64,000 nt of DNA, taken from the NCBI RefSeq assembly GCF_019393635.1, contig NC_057862.1, forward strand, positions 678,434,314 to 678,498,313, given 5' to 3'. The DNA is from Dromiciops gliroides (lineage: Eukaryota; Chordata; Mammalia; Microbiotheria; Microbiotheriidae). A program made the translations under genes and the position numbers. Position 1 is the stretch's first letter; every line of letters starts with the position of its first letter. The notes beneath the pieces are model-generated. The model did no database searches and had not been told where the DNA came from. It was given only the letters and a program-made list of their open reading frames with translations. Of this stretch, positions 33,375-44,929 are shown one piece after another.

Positions 33375-34000
33375 CTAACTAAAAATCCATCTGCCTAAAA
33401 ACATACTCACATCTTCCCTAAAAGTTTTCCCTTCACCCTTCCACTCCCCACCCCATCCAATGACTATCCCACTTCTTTTCTCCCTTTCACTGATAATAAA
33501 CTGGACAAAGCCATGCCCATTGCCTCCACCTCCTCACTGTCCACAGAGAGACACTGACAGCCACATGGATCAGAAAGGAAAAATGGTTGCCCACAGCATG
33601 TCCTCTCAATCTGTGAGAGTGATGTAGCCAAAGGTGGGGCATGGAGGGCCACAGGTTTGAACAGGGGAGGGGGATCATTTTAAAAGATGGATGGAAATGA
33701 TCCCTTTCCTTCCTGTTCCCTGCCAGAGGTAGATTTATGGTCCTTTGATTTTTCTCGTCTAAAGAATCAAGGTCACCCAAGTTCCTTCCAATTGGCCTTT
33801 TTTCCCCATTCCTCTCTTGAAGCTACTTTCTCAGTGGCCCCCAGTGTTCTCAATGACCAAATCCAATGGTGGTTTTTTCAGCCCTCATCTTCCCTGAGCC
33901 CCTGCAGCTTTTGACACAGCTAATTACTTCTATCTAGTGGGTATTCTCTCCTCTTGGCTTCAGAGGTGTGAGGACACTTTTGGATCCTTTTCCTCTAACC
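33375..34000. other. Unassigned sequence
   Basis: No family or exon recognised. Confidence 0.4.
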
Positions 34001-34014
34001 ATTCCCAGACTTCT

Positions 34015-34157
34015 TTTTTATTTTAGTGAGGCAATTGGGGTTAAGTGACTTGCCTAAGGTCACACAGCTTGTGTTAAGTGTCTGAGGTCAGATTTGAACT
34101 CAGGTCCTCCTGACTCCAGGGCCAGTGCTCAATCCACTGCGCCACCTAGCTGCCCCT
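34015..34157 (-). mobile_element. WSINE1-like SINE
   Basis: Full antisense copy with perfect 14-bp TSD ATTCCCAGACTTCT at 34001-34014 and 34158-34171. Confidence 0.95.
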
Positions 34158-34289
34158 ATTCCCAGACTTCTAATTCTAAACCTGGATGTCCCCAAACTGT
34201 CTCAAACTCATTATGGTCAAGACCATTCTTGCTGTCTTTCTCCCTAAATATGCTCCTTTTTCTGACTTTGCTATTCCTTTCTATGTCAT

Positions 34290-34460
34290 CACCTGGTACA
34301 GTAGAAAGAATCAAAGGAACCAGGTTTAAATCTTGGACCTGTCACTTACTACCTACATGATCCTGGACCTCAGTTTACTCATCTGTAAAATGGAGAAGGT
34401 GAACTCAATGACCTCTGAAGTCCCTTCCAACTCTATTTGTAGGATCCTAAGATCTTCCTG
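34290..34460 (+). repeat. MIR-like SINE
   Basis: TGGTACAGTAGAAAGAATC, CAGTTTACTCATCTGTAAAA and GAAGTCCCTTCCAACTCTAT. Confidence 0.75.
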
Positions 34461-34559
34461 GTTGGTCTCCCATGTTTGTAACTTCAGGCCACCTTTTTTT
34501 TTTTCCTTTTCTCTCGCCTCTCACTCCAATCAGTTACCAAATGTTTGACCACTCCCCCC

Positions 34560-35010
34560 ATTTCCTCTCTAATTCCACTTCCACCATCTTCATAAAAACC
34601 CACATCATTATCCACTTGGATGATTGTAATAAATCCTCCTCACTTCTTGCCTCCTCTCCCCTCTATTTCTCATGTTTCTTCTAAAACAATCTTTCTCAAA
34701 CATGGGGCAGTCACCCATCTGCTCAAAAAATTTTAGTAGCTCCCTGTTGCCTCCAGGTAAATTTCAAGGTCCCTTTCCTGGCATTCAAGGCTCTGTATAA
34801 TTTGGTGCTACCCTAACTTTTCTGTCTCACCCATCTCTCATCACTCTCTTCCACACACCTTATGTCACAGCCAAACTGGATATTCCTCTCTTCCCCAAAT
34901 ATGTCATCCCCTCTCCTACTTCCATGTCCTTGGTCACACTGTGCTTAAGATGCTTCCTTCTCTCTCTTTGTCTATTGAACTCCTACTCTCCCTTCATACC
35001 TCACATAGCA
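34560..35010 (+). repeat. L2 LINE 3' region
   Basis: TAGCTCCCTGTTGCCTCCAG, TTCAAGGCTCTGTATAATTT and GCCAAACTGGATATTCCTC follow the L2 3' order. Confidence 0.82.
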
Positions 35011-35011
35011 T

Positions 35012-35265
35012 GTTATTTAGTTGGTTTTTTTCAAGTTATACCTGACTCTTCATGAACCCACTGGGGGTTTTCTTGACAAAGATCTTGGAGTGGTTTGCCA
35101 TGTCCTTCTCCAGCTCATTTTACAGATGAGGAAATGGAGGCAAGCAGGGTGAAGTGACTTGCCCAGAATCACACAGCTAGTTTCTGAGGCTAGATTTAAA
35201 TTCAGGAAGAGGTGTCTTCCTGACTCCAGGCTGGATGCCCATTTTGCTGCTGCGCTATTTACTAC
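35012..35265 (-). mobile_element. CORE-SINE, long marsupial type, antisense
   Basis: GACTCTTCATGAACCCACTG, TTTTCTTGACAAAGATCTTG and CCAGCTCATTTTACAGATG, ending at the head complement. Confidence 0.85.
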
Positions 35266-35649
35266 CTTAAACTATTTACAATAGTTCTCATGTAATGTTA
35301 TGTTTTCCTTATCCATTTTTATTCGTTATCTCTTTACTAGACTATATGCTTCATGAAGGCAGAGGGTTTATCCTCTACAGACTATGTATCTCAGTGAAAT
35401 GCACTCAGTTAAGTAGATGTCTCATAGAGAGAAAGCCCCACATGTGATATGGGTAGATTCTGTCTCATTCTGATAGGATGTAAGCTCCCCATGGGCAGGG
35501 ATTGTTTCACTTTTGTCTTTGTAACCTCAAACCAACCGTGGTGTCTGGAAGCAGGAACAGGAGAGACAATGTCCAGTTTAGCTATAACATAAAGTAGGGG
35601 CTTAATTAATGTCTGATTGTCCCAGCTGACACTCACTACCTTGATCATA

Positions 35650-35855
35650 TCCCATCATCTCCATTGGCCTCATTTTCTTCAGCTACAAAATAAGGAGATT
35701 GGATTAGATAGACTTTGAGCTCCCTTCCATGAGCTCTGGATCTAGGATCTTACGATTCCTCTGTGCCTCAGTTTCCTCCTTTGTAAAAGGAGGAAGTAAG
35801 CCTAGGTGATTACTAAGATCCCTTCTATTTCTATGTCTGGGATTCTCCCCTGTGG
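35650..35855 (+). repeat. MIR-like pieces
   Basis: TTGAGCTCCCTTCCATGAGC, then a second piece GTGCCTCAGTTTCCTCCTTT with TAAGATCCCTTCTATTTCT. Confidence 0.6.
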
Positions 35856-36424
35856 GTTGGCCTGAGCATCTACCTTTTTCTTTGAGTACCCTTTGTCTAG
35901 AGCTCTCTCAGAATCAATGACCGCCTCCCTCCCTGCCTCAGTTTACCCATCTGTCAAATGGAGATCCTGGTCCCTGTCCAACCTCCATCTCAAAGCTAGT
36001 GTGAGGATAAAAACACACAGAAGATGGGGGAGGGCTTTGAAAACAAGGTATTATGGAGAAAAATGGTTTTGCTGTTGTTGCTTTGGACAACAAACTGGGG
36101 ATCTTACCACCCTCTGGACCCATCTCTGGAAGCCTCTTCGTAACTGAGGTTTTTTCTCTTTTCACTCACTATCCTATCACAAGGCTTTCTCTCCTGCTGA
36201 ATTCAGCTCTGGGATGCTATGCTATATTGGGCATGGGATGGAAAGGGCACAGTGGGGGCCCTGGAAAGAGAGAAGGAATGATCTAGGGAGATTCAGAGAC
36301 TAAGCCTACAAGGGAGGAGGTGGGGAAAGGAGGGGGTTGAAGTTTGCTGAGTTGGGCCCCCACCCCCCTGGCCCAGCTCTCAGCACTGGATGGTGCTGCC
36401 CCCCTGAGGCCAAACTGGAGGGGT

Positions 36425-36730
36425 GTGTGTATGAGGTGGGGGGATGGATTACTGCACAGGCAATGTGACAGGTGGCGTTGGTGTTTCTGATGTCTCCAAA
36501 TGGGTTTGCTGTTCCAATCCGTCCCCTCCCGGGGGGTACTGTGGGCAAACTCCAAGAAAGCAGCGGGCGGGGAACACGGCAGATTTCTGATGGCAAAAAT
36601 AGCCCACTTTGCAGTTCAATGGGGATTGATTAAAACAACAGAAAAGAAAGACCCCAAACAAACATTTTCAAACAAAAGTATAGAATATCACTTGGGATGT
36701 TCTGTGGGAAAGGTGGCGGCCATCTTGCTC
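36425..36730. promoter_or_regulatory. Candidate conserved non-coding element with YY1 site
   Basis: Repeat-free complex sequence. It includes GATTGATTAAAACAAC (36625-36640 region) and GGCGGCCATCTTG at 36715-36727, whose complement CAAGATGGCCGCC matches the YY1 consensus. Inferred regulatory; not tested for conservation. Confidence 0.35.
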
Positions 36731-36734
36731 TCCA

Positions 36735-37480
36735 ACCCTCAGAGAAGTCTCTCCATTGGCAGATGGAAAGGACTGCTCTGGATTCATGGAGGGATCCAAC
36801 TCTGCAACCTCCCCAGTATTTCCCACCTGGCACAGTGTGAGCCTCTGAAATGATTCTCCCCATTTGGAGGATGAGGCCCAAGAGACTCAGGGTCACATAA
36901 TCAGCCAACAATGCTAAACCCAGAATGCGTATTGCTCCTTGTGTTAGGTGTTGGTGAGATAAAGACCTTACCTTGGAGGAGCACAAGGTCAAGTGGTCTA
37001 GAGAACACATACTCATACCCACATACACAAGCGGAAATGTCTTAAGGTTATTTGTTGATGCATGCCGATAAAGACCATGTTAACTGGGTCACTACTGGCT
37101 AGGAGAAAGTTCGAGTGGGCTAAGCAGAGAGGGCTGGCTGGAAGAGCTTGTTTCTGGCCTTGAACTGAACTCTAAGGACCTCCTCTGGCTTAGGGGGGCT
37201 TCCAAAGCTCCCCCAAGAGGAGGGGAGAAACAATGGGGGAGATATCCCCCCAACTATATCCATAGTTCCTTGGCCAAACTGGAGACTCAGAAAAGGCAAT
37301 CACGCAGAGTCAGTCATTTCTTACAAGAATAGGAGATGTAGGGCATGATGGGGGGAGAGCATTGGAAGGGAGCTGCCTCCTTCCCTTGGGGAGACACCTT
37401 CACTCTACCCTGATGCCTATTCTGCATTGTGGGAGGGTCTGTTGGGTTGCAATGGGGAAAGTGAGGAGAATCAAGGAGCA
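36735..37480. other. Unassigned sequence
   Basis: Only short MIR-like text near 36850-36900. No exon recognised. Confidence 0.4.
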
Positions 37481-37780
37481 GTTAGTGTGGCACAGTGGTA
37501 AGAACAAGGGACTGATCAGGTCAGAGAACCTAAGGCCAAATCCTAGCCTTGCCCCTTACTTCCTGTGTGACCCTATGACCCTCAAATTCCTCAGTCTGTA
37601 AAATGACCCCTAAGGCCTCTTCCAGATTTAAATCTATGGTCCATTGTCCTGAGTTCAAATCCCAACCTCTGCTACTTACTACTGGCCTTGTCAACTCTCT
37701 GGGTCTGTTTCTTCATCTAAAAAATGAGGGGGTTCAGCTCAATGACCTTTAAGGTTCCTTTTATTTCTAGATCTCTGAGG
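37480..37780 (+). repeat. Two worn MIR-like SINEs
   Basis: GTGTGGCACAGTGGTAAGAA start, AGGCCTCTTCCAGATTTAAA tail, then CTGAGTTCAAATCCCAACC to AAGGTTCCTTTTATTTCT. Confidence 0.65.
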
Positions 37781-37784
37781 CTAT

Positions 37785-38190
37785 GCCTTGAGCAGAGGAA
37801 TAGGGGAGTTGAACAGGGGTACACAGAGCTAAGTGGCACGAGGACAGAAGATGGAGAGGATGGAGAAGCTGGAGAGCCCCACCAAGGGCTGACTCTACTT
37901 TCTCGGGAGCCCCCAGGCTGAAACTACAGTGAGTTTATTGCCTGCTCTTCCTTCCTCTGTGGTACTTTTTTTTACAGGCCAGGTGTTCCACAGATGCCAG
38001 GGCCAGGGGCATAGGGTGGGGAAGGAGGGGGGCAGATGAGGTGTCAAGGGAAGGCCAAAGGCCATGAGCGGAAGAGCCCCCACTTGAGGCATGATGAACA
38101 AACAGGCTTAGCAGGAAGCAGCCCTCTGTGAGCCTGTGAACCCTCACTCCCACCCCCACTAGAGAACAGCTGGTACAGGTAGAGGTTTAG
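37785..38190. other. Unassigned sequence
   Basis: No family or exon recognised. Confidence 0.4.
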
Positions 38191-38193
38191 ATA

Positions 38194-38239
<46 letters not shown>
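38194..38239. repeat. (TC)n(AC)n compound microsatellite
   Basis: About 8 TC units joined to about 14 AC units. Confidence 0.95.
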
Positions 38240-38241
<2 letters not shown>

Positions 38242-38339
38242 CCTCCAACTATGTTCCCTCCCATATGATGCTGTGTCACCATTGCATTCCTAGGTCTGGA
38301 TAAACATCATGGAAATATCAATGGTTCTCATTTCTCACG

Positions 38340-38500
38340 CATGTGCCAGGCTGGGCTTTATAGACAGCAAGAGTTTTTCCATACATCATCTTATTTAATC
38401 CTCCCAAAGACATTCTAAGTCAGTAGGAAGAATTTCATTATCCTGATTCTGTAGATGGGGAAACTGAGGCTCAGGGAGGATAAAATGGGGTGCCAAGATA
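38340..38500 (-). repeat. MIR antisense
   Basis: TTATTTAATCCTCCCAAAGA and GTAGATGGGGAAACTGAGGC. Confidence 0.65.
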
Positions 38501-38895
38501 ATTTAACTAACAACCTGAGCCTTCAAACTGCATCTCCTAACTCTACCAGTCCTTCCCTCATCCTACACATCTTCTCTCTGGGGAAGGTCCGAATATGGGC
38601 ATCTCTACCCATCTGTCTGTCCTTAATGTCTCACTGCTACCTCCTTGGTTGTCCAGAAGGTTGGCCTTGGATTTAGAGCTGAAACAGAATTTTAAAGGCC
38701 ATTTGGTTCATCTCCTTATCTCACACATAAGGTCTTGGCCTCTTCTCCCTTCTATCCCTAGCAGGTGACGGAGCCATGGGGACCCTGGGCTGATTCTAAC
38801 TCACTGTATAACCTTGGGCAAGTCAACAAATAATAACTGACATTTATATTGCACTTGAAGCTTTCCCACAAAACAACTTTTAAGAATATCACGAC

Positions 38896-39050
38896 TGGGG
38901 TGGCTAGATAGCACAGTGGATAAAGCACCGGCCCTGGATTCAGGAGTACCTGAGTTCAAATCCGGCCTCAGACACTTTACACTTACTAGCTGTGTGACCC
39001 TGGGCAAGTCACTTAACCCCCATTGCCCCACCAAAAAAAACAAAATAAAA
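38896..39050 (+). mobile_element. WSINE1-like SINE
   Basis: Full sense copy. TSD AAGAATATCACGAC (38882-38895) versus AAGAATATCATGAC (39051-39064), differing by one C-to-T at a CpG. Confidence 0.94.
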
Positions 39051-39349
39051 AAGAATATCATGACAACCTTGGGAGTGGAGTTCTACCAGCATTTTTATGG
39101 TCATTTCAATCACTTGCCCAGGTCCGGTCTGAGCCCAGGTCTTTGGGACTGCAGGTGCAGCATTCTCTCTACCATACCAAACTGCCTTCCCTAGGTTTTC
39201 CCCACTGTCTAACATGGTGGAGTAAGGAGTGCTAGAGCTGTGGCAGACCTCCTCTCTCTGCCTGCCTAGTCCTCAGGTATGGGATGAGGCTAGAATAAGA
39301 CAGGTGGATCTTCAGTCTGGACCCGGGTGCCCATCTGTAGGCTTGAGGC

Positions 39350-39460
39350 TGGAAGGGCCCTCATAGGCCATCTATCTAGTCCAACTCCCTCATTTCGCAG
39401 ATCAGGAAACTGAGGCCCATAGACATGAAGTGACTTATTCAAGGTCAGCCAGGGAATCAG
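39350..39460 (-). repeat. MIR antisense
   Basis: TAGTCCAACTCCCTCATTTC, AGGAAACTGAGGCCCATAG. Confidence 0.65.
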
Positions 39461-39649
39461 GGGCAATCGTGTTGGAAACAATTGGAGTACATGGGGACCA
39501 CAGCCCCAGGCTGAGGATTCCTACTTCCACGGGGCTCAGCCCTTCTCTCCTGCCTCCCCAACCCCTCTCACCCTGGGCACTGTCCCCGGACAGGGTGGGT
39601 GCCCCAGCCACACCCTCTTCTCTCTATCAAGCTCAAGTCTGAGGGACAA

Positions 39650-39965
39650 AAGCTGCCTTTTTCACTGTGGACACATTTCAGCCTCACCAAATCAGCTAAT
39701 TATTGACAGTTGGTGAAGAGGAGATTTCACTTTTTCCTCCTGTTAAACTGCGCCTAATTAGTAATTACTGGTTCCCTGTCACTGCGGCTCCTCGCTCGCC
39801 CGCCTGCCTGCCCGCCCGCTCCTCCTCGCAGTAATCCCTCTCACAGTGCCTCATTAACCTTCTGCATTTCTCCTGCAGCCTGCCAACGAGATGAAGATGA
39901 AAACAGATTGTCAAACAATGGTTCAGCCTTGTATCTGCACTCCGGGCTCGGCGGCCCCAGAGCTC
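39650..39965. promoter_or_regulatory. Candidate conserved non-coding element (homeodomain/SOX cluster)
   Basis: Repeat-free. GCTAATTATTGACAG at about 39695-39709 joins a homeodomain core to a TGACAG (MEIS/TGIF-like) core. CTAATTAGTAATTAC at 39754-39768 has two TAATTA-type cores. A CpG-containing C-rich stretch follows at 39781-39830, and AACAATGG, a SOX-type site, lies at 39914-39921. A CTCCTGCAG stretch near 39870 resembles a plus-strand acceptor but no convincing exon follows. Borders a 1-kb purine tract. Confidence 0.5.
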
Positions 39966-39979
39966 CCAGGGGAATATTG

Positions 39980-40826
39980 GGAAAAGGGGGGAGGTGGGGG
40001 AACAGAGAGCAGGAAAAGGAGAGAGAGCCAGAGGCAGAGAAGAGAGAGATCGAGGGAGAGAGAAAGGCAGCAGAGAAGAGTTTGGGTAGAAGAGACACAG
40101 GGAATAGAGAGAGACTGTGAGAGAGAGGAGGGAGAGAGAAGCAAGACTGCGGGGGGGGGGGGAGGTTAGGGGTACAAAGAACGGAGAAGAGGCAGAGAAA
40201 TGAGAAATTTGGAGGGAAAGAGGGAAATTCAGAGAATAGAGAGGTACAGAGAGAGGCAGAGACAGAGAAGATGGGGTAGGGGAGAGAGACAACGGAGCAG
40301 GGTTTTCAAGGAGATATAAAGTATAAAGATTGAGAGATGGGTAAGAGAGACAGCAAGGGAGAGAAGACAGCAGATAGGGAAGAGAGACAGAATAGAGACA
40401 GAGGGGGGAAAAGAGACAAGAGAAGCAGAGACAGAACATAGGGTCTGGGACACAATCTAGAACAGAGAAGAAGAGAAGGTTGAGAAAGAGGAGACATAGA
40501 TAAGAGACAGAGACAGAGAATAGAGAGTTTGGGGGAAGAGGCAGAGGATGAAAAGAATAAGAGAGAAAATAGAGATAGAGTTTGGAGAGATATAGAGAAC
40601 AGAGAGACAATGGGAGAGATAGCAAAGAAAGGAGTGGGGGAGAGAGAACAGGGAGGCAGAACAGAAGGGTGAGGAAAAGAGAAGAAACAGAAAAGGAATT
40701 GAGAAAGAGAGAGCCAGGGAATGGGGGTAGGGGAGAGGGAACAGGGTTTGAGGAAAGATGAAAATAATTGGGTGAGAGGTGAGAAGAGAGAGATGGAGGG
40801 AGAAAGATGGAGGAAGGGAGGGAGGA

Positions 40827-40903
<77 letters not shown>

Positions 40904-41040
40904 ACACCAAGAGGTATAGAAAGCAAAGTCACAGGCAGAACAGTGGGGAGGAAGAAAACTGAGAGGGAGGAAGAGAAAAAAAGGGGACAGAGAAGGAAAA
41001 CAGAGATGAAAAGACAGAGGGGCTGGAGCTTTTAAGAACA
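39980..41040. repeat. GA-rich purine tract with (GA)n core
   Basis: About 1 kb overwhelmingly A and G on the plus strand, built from degenerate AGAGA, GGGAGAG and ACAGAGA units, with a near-pure (GA)n at about 40830-40900. On the SFXN5 transcript strand it is CU-rich. Confidence 0.95.
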
Positions 41041-41059
41041 TACAAGAAGTCCCAGACAG

Positions 41060-42110
41060 ATAGACAGAGCCAGAGTCAGGCTGGGGTTCTGTGAGGAATG
41101 TGGCCAAAGGTAGGGAGCTGGAATTGTAGTGGAGGCCCTGGGCTGGGGCAGGAGAGAAGGATCCTGTGGAGGGGCTGATGAAGAAGAAGGGCCCCTCTCC
41201 TTCCTATTCCCTGAAGAGGAGCTGGGTTTGTAGGCATGGGGGATGGGTCGGGGTAGATCTGCAGTTCTTTGACGTCACTCATCGAAGCACCAATCAGCCG
41301 TGGTCCTTGCCCTATGCTACGACAGTTCTACACCTGGCCTGCCCAGGACAGCTCCTTCCCCACACATAGTTAGGGTGCAGGCCTAGAAGGGCCTTTCTCT
41401 ATGTCTAGATAGATACTCAGTGGCCCCAAGGCTTAAAGGCTTTCCTTGGGATAGAAAAAGGTGCCAACTTTCTTGGAACATTGGTCAGGGGGCAGGAAGG
41501 GTATTTCTGGGAGCACTAGATCAACAGATCAGTGACCCCCACCCCTGCCAAGTAGGGGCCCAAGTATGTCAAGAGCCACCTCTCTATCCAAATATCTCTT
41601 CTTAGTCTTGGGTGGCCTCTCTTACTGCCTCACCAAGGTCATTCTACCTAAAGGAAAAGTAGCATGGGAACTCTGTGCATGTGCATGTGTGTGAGCACTC
41701 CCGTGTATGGGGGGGGGGGTGAGTCCTCATTTGTGAATATCAATATGTGGGCAGTTGATGTGTGAGAATCAGTGTGTCCTTCCTGCCTTTCCAGAAATGA
41801 AAGCTTCCTGAAGACAAGCACCATCTCCGTCTTCTGTGCTGTGACTCCACTTCTCCCTACCCAAGTCCTTCATTTAGGAAATTAGTTCTCAAGGTCTAGC
41901 TCCTCTGCTTTTCTTCCTGCTCTCCCCACCAGGCCCTCAGAGTATGGGATGAAAGAACTGCTATTCCCATAGAGCATTAAGGATGTTATGTGTGTAACAC
42001 AACATGGTGGGCAGATTCCCCAATCTTTCTATACTAAGCCTTCGGAGAACTTAGCCCCTCTCATCTTTAAGGGAGAAGGGAAAAGGAGGAAAAGCTATCC
42101 TTGAGTAGAG
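41060..42110. other. Unique sequence
   Basis: No repeat family or exon recognised, apart from an L2-like tail near 41780-41850. Contains the CRE and CCAAT pair listed separately. Confidence 0.45.
41270..41294. promoter_or_regulatory. CRE and CCAAT motif pair
   Basis: Full CRE TGACGTCA at 41270-41277 with CCAATCAG starting 41290. This spacing and combination is common in promoters, but no CpG island, TATA or exon was seen nearby. Confidence 0.35.
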
Positions 42111-42250
42111 TTTGCATTTAGAGATGAGTAAACTGAGGCTCATAGTGGTTATGTGACTTGCTCAGGGTCACACAGCTAGTAAGTGTCCCCAGAGGGATCT
42201 GACCCAGTCTTTCAAGCTCCAGGTGCAAAGCTCTCTCCACCAAGCCAAGT
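42110..42250 (-). repeat. MIR antisense
   Basis: TAAACTGAGGCTCATAGTGG and CTCAGGGTCACACAGCTAG. Confidence 0.75.
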
Positions 42251-42659
42251 GGAGGGGAGCCACATCACTCTCTTGCTTCAGTGTCCACCCCCTTCTAAGA
42301 TCTAGGTTGGAAAACAATGGTAGAATATAGTGTCTCCAGAAGGTGTCTAGGAAAATGTACCTATGTTACATGTACCCTTGTTTCAAGGCCCCTTTTACCA
42401 TGAGAGATGAGTGTTCTTACAATCATGTTATCATGGCTGTTATTTCTATCTTGCCTCCTCTTTTCTCAGTGAGGCTGAGTAGAATAGGGAAAGGCACTTT
42501 GGCAGAAGGAGCAGAGACCTGGGTCCAGTCCCAGATAGTCTCTGGAGCCCCCTGCCCATCCAAGCCAGCTCTCCCTCCCTCTCCCAGAGTGGCCAGAGGG
42601 TAGAGCGGCAGGGCTGGAAGCATCTCAGTGCCCTGGAGATGGGTCTTCTGGGAAGGGTT

Positions 42660-42815
42660 GTATGCTTTATGTCAGCCTTTCCTGCCAGATCCTGGATCAA
42701 AACCGTCCACGACTTGGGCCCCTTGATGCCTGTTCTGCCTCATCTCCTTCTCCTTTACATGCAGACCCCTTCCCAGCTTACTGTCAGACTCTGGAAGGCA
42801 AGGATTGTTTCATTT
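42660..42815 (+). repeat. L2 LINE 3' fragment
   Basis: AAAACCGTCCACGACTTGGG, GCCTCATCTCCTTCTCC and GACTCTGGAAGGCAAGGATT. Confidence 0.65.
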
Positions 42816-42827
42816 TTGTCTTTGCAG

Positions 42828-43072
42828 CCAGGTGGCACTGCAGCGGATAGTGCTAGAGCTGGAATCAGGTAGACTTATCTTCCCGAGTTCAAATCCAGCC
42901 TCAGGCACTTACTAGCTGTGTTATCCTGGGAAAGTCACTGAATCCTGTGTGTCTCAGTTTCCTCATCTGCAAAATGAGCTAGAGAAGGAAATGGTAAACC
43001 ACTCCAGTATCTTTGCCAAGAAAACTCTAAAAGGGGTCACAGAGAGTCAGACACAACTGAACAACAACAGAT
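42828..43072 (+). mobile_element. CORE-SINE, long marsupial type
   Basis: Head CAGGTGGCACTGCAGCGGAT, GCTAGAGAAGGAAATGGTAA and GACACAACTGAACAACAAC end. Confidence 0.88.
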
Positions 43073-43094
43073 ATCTAGTACATAGAAGATACTT

Positions 43095-43440
43095 AATAAT
43101 AAAGGCAACTGTGGTACAGCAAAAAGAAGTTGTCCCCAGTTCTGGAGTCAGATGATCTGGGTTCAAATCCCTCCTCTGATGTTTGTTATTCTATGAGACC
43201 TTGGGCAACCCGCTTAACATCCCTGGGCCTCAGTTTCCCCAACCGTAAAATGACCAGATGCTCTCTGAGGTCCCTTTCAGTTCTATATCTATGATCCATG
43301 ATCCTAAGTCACTTGACCTCTCCCAGCCTCAGTTTTCCTATCTATAAAGTGGCCACATGTCATCTGAGGGCCCTTCTAACCCTAACCCTGTGTAATACCG
43401 TGGTCTTGTGATCCTATGTAAAGCACTCCGCAAATTGCAT
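43095..43440 (+). repeat. Two MIR-like SINEs
   Basis: GGTTCAAATCCCTCCTCTGA to GAGGTCCCTTTCAGTTCTAT, then a second, partial copy from about 43300 to GGGCCCTTCTAACCC. Confidence 0.75.
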
Positions 43441-43504
43441 TCCATCCCAAGCTCCTCTCAGTCCCAACTCTTGGATCCCTTCTCATGTTCAGAGGACACA
43501 TTAT

Positions 43505-43830
43505 CCGGTGGGTGTACGAGGTGCTGGAATTGAATTTGGAGTCAAAAGAAAAGTGGTTTCAAATCCTGCTTCTCAACTTTTATTAACTAATTAAATTTTA
43601 TTGTTTTATTTATATTATTATTTCATAAATAATTTTTATTGTTTATTATTATTTTATTATATTTATTTCAGATCATTATTAAATCTATTATTATTTTATT
43701 AAATCATTAATAGCCTGTGGCTCTGGGCAAATCAGCTCTCTGTGCCTCAGTTTCCTCTCCTGAAAAAAGGAAGATAACAATGCCTACAGCATCTACCTCA
43801 CAGTGGCCTTACAAGTCACATGTACATATT
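43505..43830 (+). repeat. MIR-like SINE split by an (ATT)n expansion
   Basis: The MIR head (GGTGTACGAGGTGCTGG) and core are separated by about 140 bp of TTATT/ATTAA low-complexity DNA (43578-43715). The MIR then resumes with GCCTGTGGCTCTGGGCAAAT. Confidence 0.75.
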
Positions 43831-43889
43831 CTGGGAGGGCCCCTAAAGTTTAGTTCAATCTCTGCTAATTTTTGAAGTATTACACAGAA

Positions 43890-44340
43890 GCCGGGGGCTT
43901 AGCATAGTGGATAGAGTAGAGGCAGGGGGTGGGGAGTAGGGGGGAAGGGTCTGGAGATGAGAAGACCTGAGTTTGAATCCTGCCTCAGATACATACTACC
44001 TGTATGACCTTGGGTGACTTAGTTAACCCTTTGAGCCTCAGTTTCTTTATCTGTAAAATGCATCACAAGATCATAGATTTAGAGTGGAAGGTCATTTAAT
44101 ACAATCTCCTTATTTGACGGATGAGGATCTGAGGGACGAGAAATGAAGTGATTTGCCCAGGGTCACATGGCTTGTGTCTGAGGTGGAACCTGAACCCAGA
44201 TCTTCTTGACTCCAAGTGCAGTAATCTATCCACTAAAAGCAACCACTTCACAAGGTTGTTAGGAGGATCAGATCAGAAGGAACATCTGTAACGAGCTCTG
44301 CAAACCCTACATCACTGGATAAATGTTGGTGATTATGATG
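43890..44340. repeat. MIR copies in both orientations
   Basis: 43890-44060 is sense (AGACCTGAGTTTGAATCCTG). 44060-44235 is antisense (AGTGATTTGCCCAGGGTCAC). 44236-44340 is a sense tail (CACAAGGTTGTTAGGAGGAT). Confidence 0.75.
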
Positions 44341-44344
44341 ATCG

Positions 44345-44625
44345 TGCCTCTTCCCTCATCTGATGCTCTGGAAATATTCCTGGGCCCTCCCATCCTCTCC
44401 CAGGATTCTTTCAGAACCTCCCCATCCTTCAAAGCTCAGCTTCATCCCCATGCTTTCTAGGAAGCCTCCTTAGCCCACTCGGCTCTTGACCTCTTCTGGT
44501 CTCCTGCTGAGTTCATGATGACCACCCAAGCACAGGCCCTCCATCTTGATACTTTCTGATCTCTAGCCCATTCTGAGTCTCCTTAGCTCCTCTGGGAGTG
44601 CCAAAGCTCTCCTGCCCAGCCCTTC
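44345..44625 (+). repeat. L2 LINE fragment
   Basis: TTCAAAGCTCAGCTTCATCC then TTTCTAGGAAGCCTCC, the L2 3' signature. Confidence 0.65.
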
Positions 44626-44929
44626 CTTGTTCGTGTATCAGTAATTCACCAGAGATAGGGAAGTCTGGGGGCAGGGGCAGACAGTATCTTTGGGGAGGGG
44701 AAGGAGATAAATTTGCTTTGCACTTCTTGAAAGTCTACAACAAACTACTGTGCAAACCTGACTGAGACCCAGTGGGTGCCTAATACGTTTGTCAGTGCAG
44801 CCTGTGCGTTGGTTTGTACGATGTTAGGGGTAGAGGAATAGGGCCATGGATCAGTGGAGTCACTGCCCCCCTGCTGTGATAGCCTCATGGTACGGCAGAG
44901 TAGCCTTGAAGTCAAAATTTCCCTCCAGA

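Noticed and set aside
39865..39990. Plus-strand acceptor-like CTCCTGCAG followed by an open frame
   Set aside because: The frame runs into the purine tract without a plausible donor, and the residues match no family I know. Better read as part of a candidate regulatory island.
39765..40932. Frames of 208-381 codons rich in Ser/Leu
   Set aside because: They are translations of the GA/CT tract; low complexity only.
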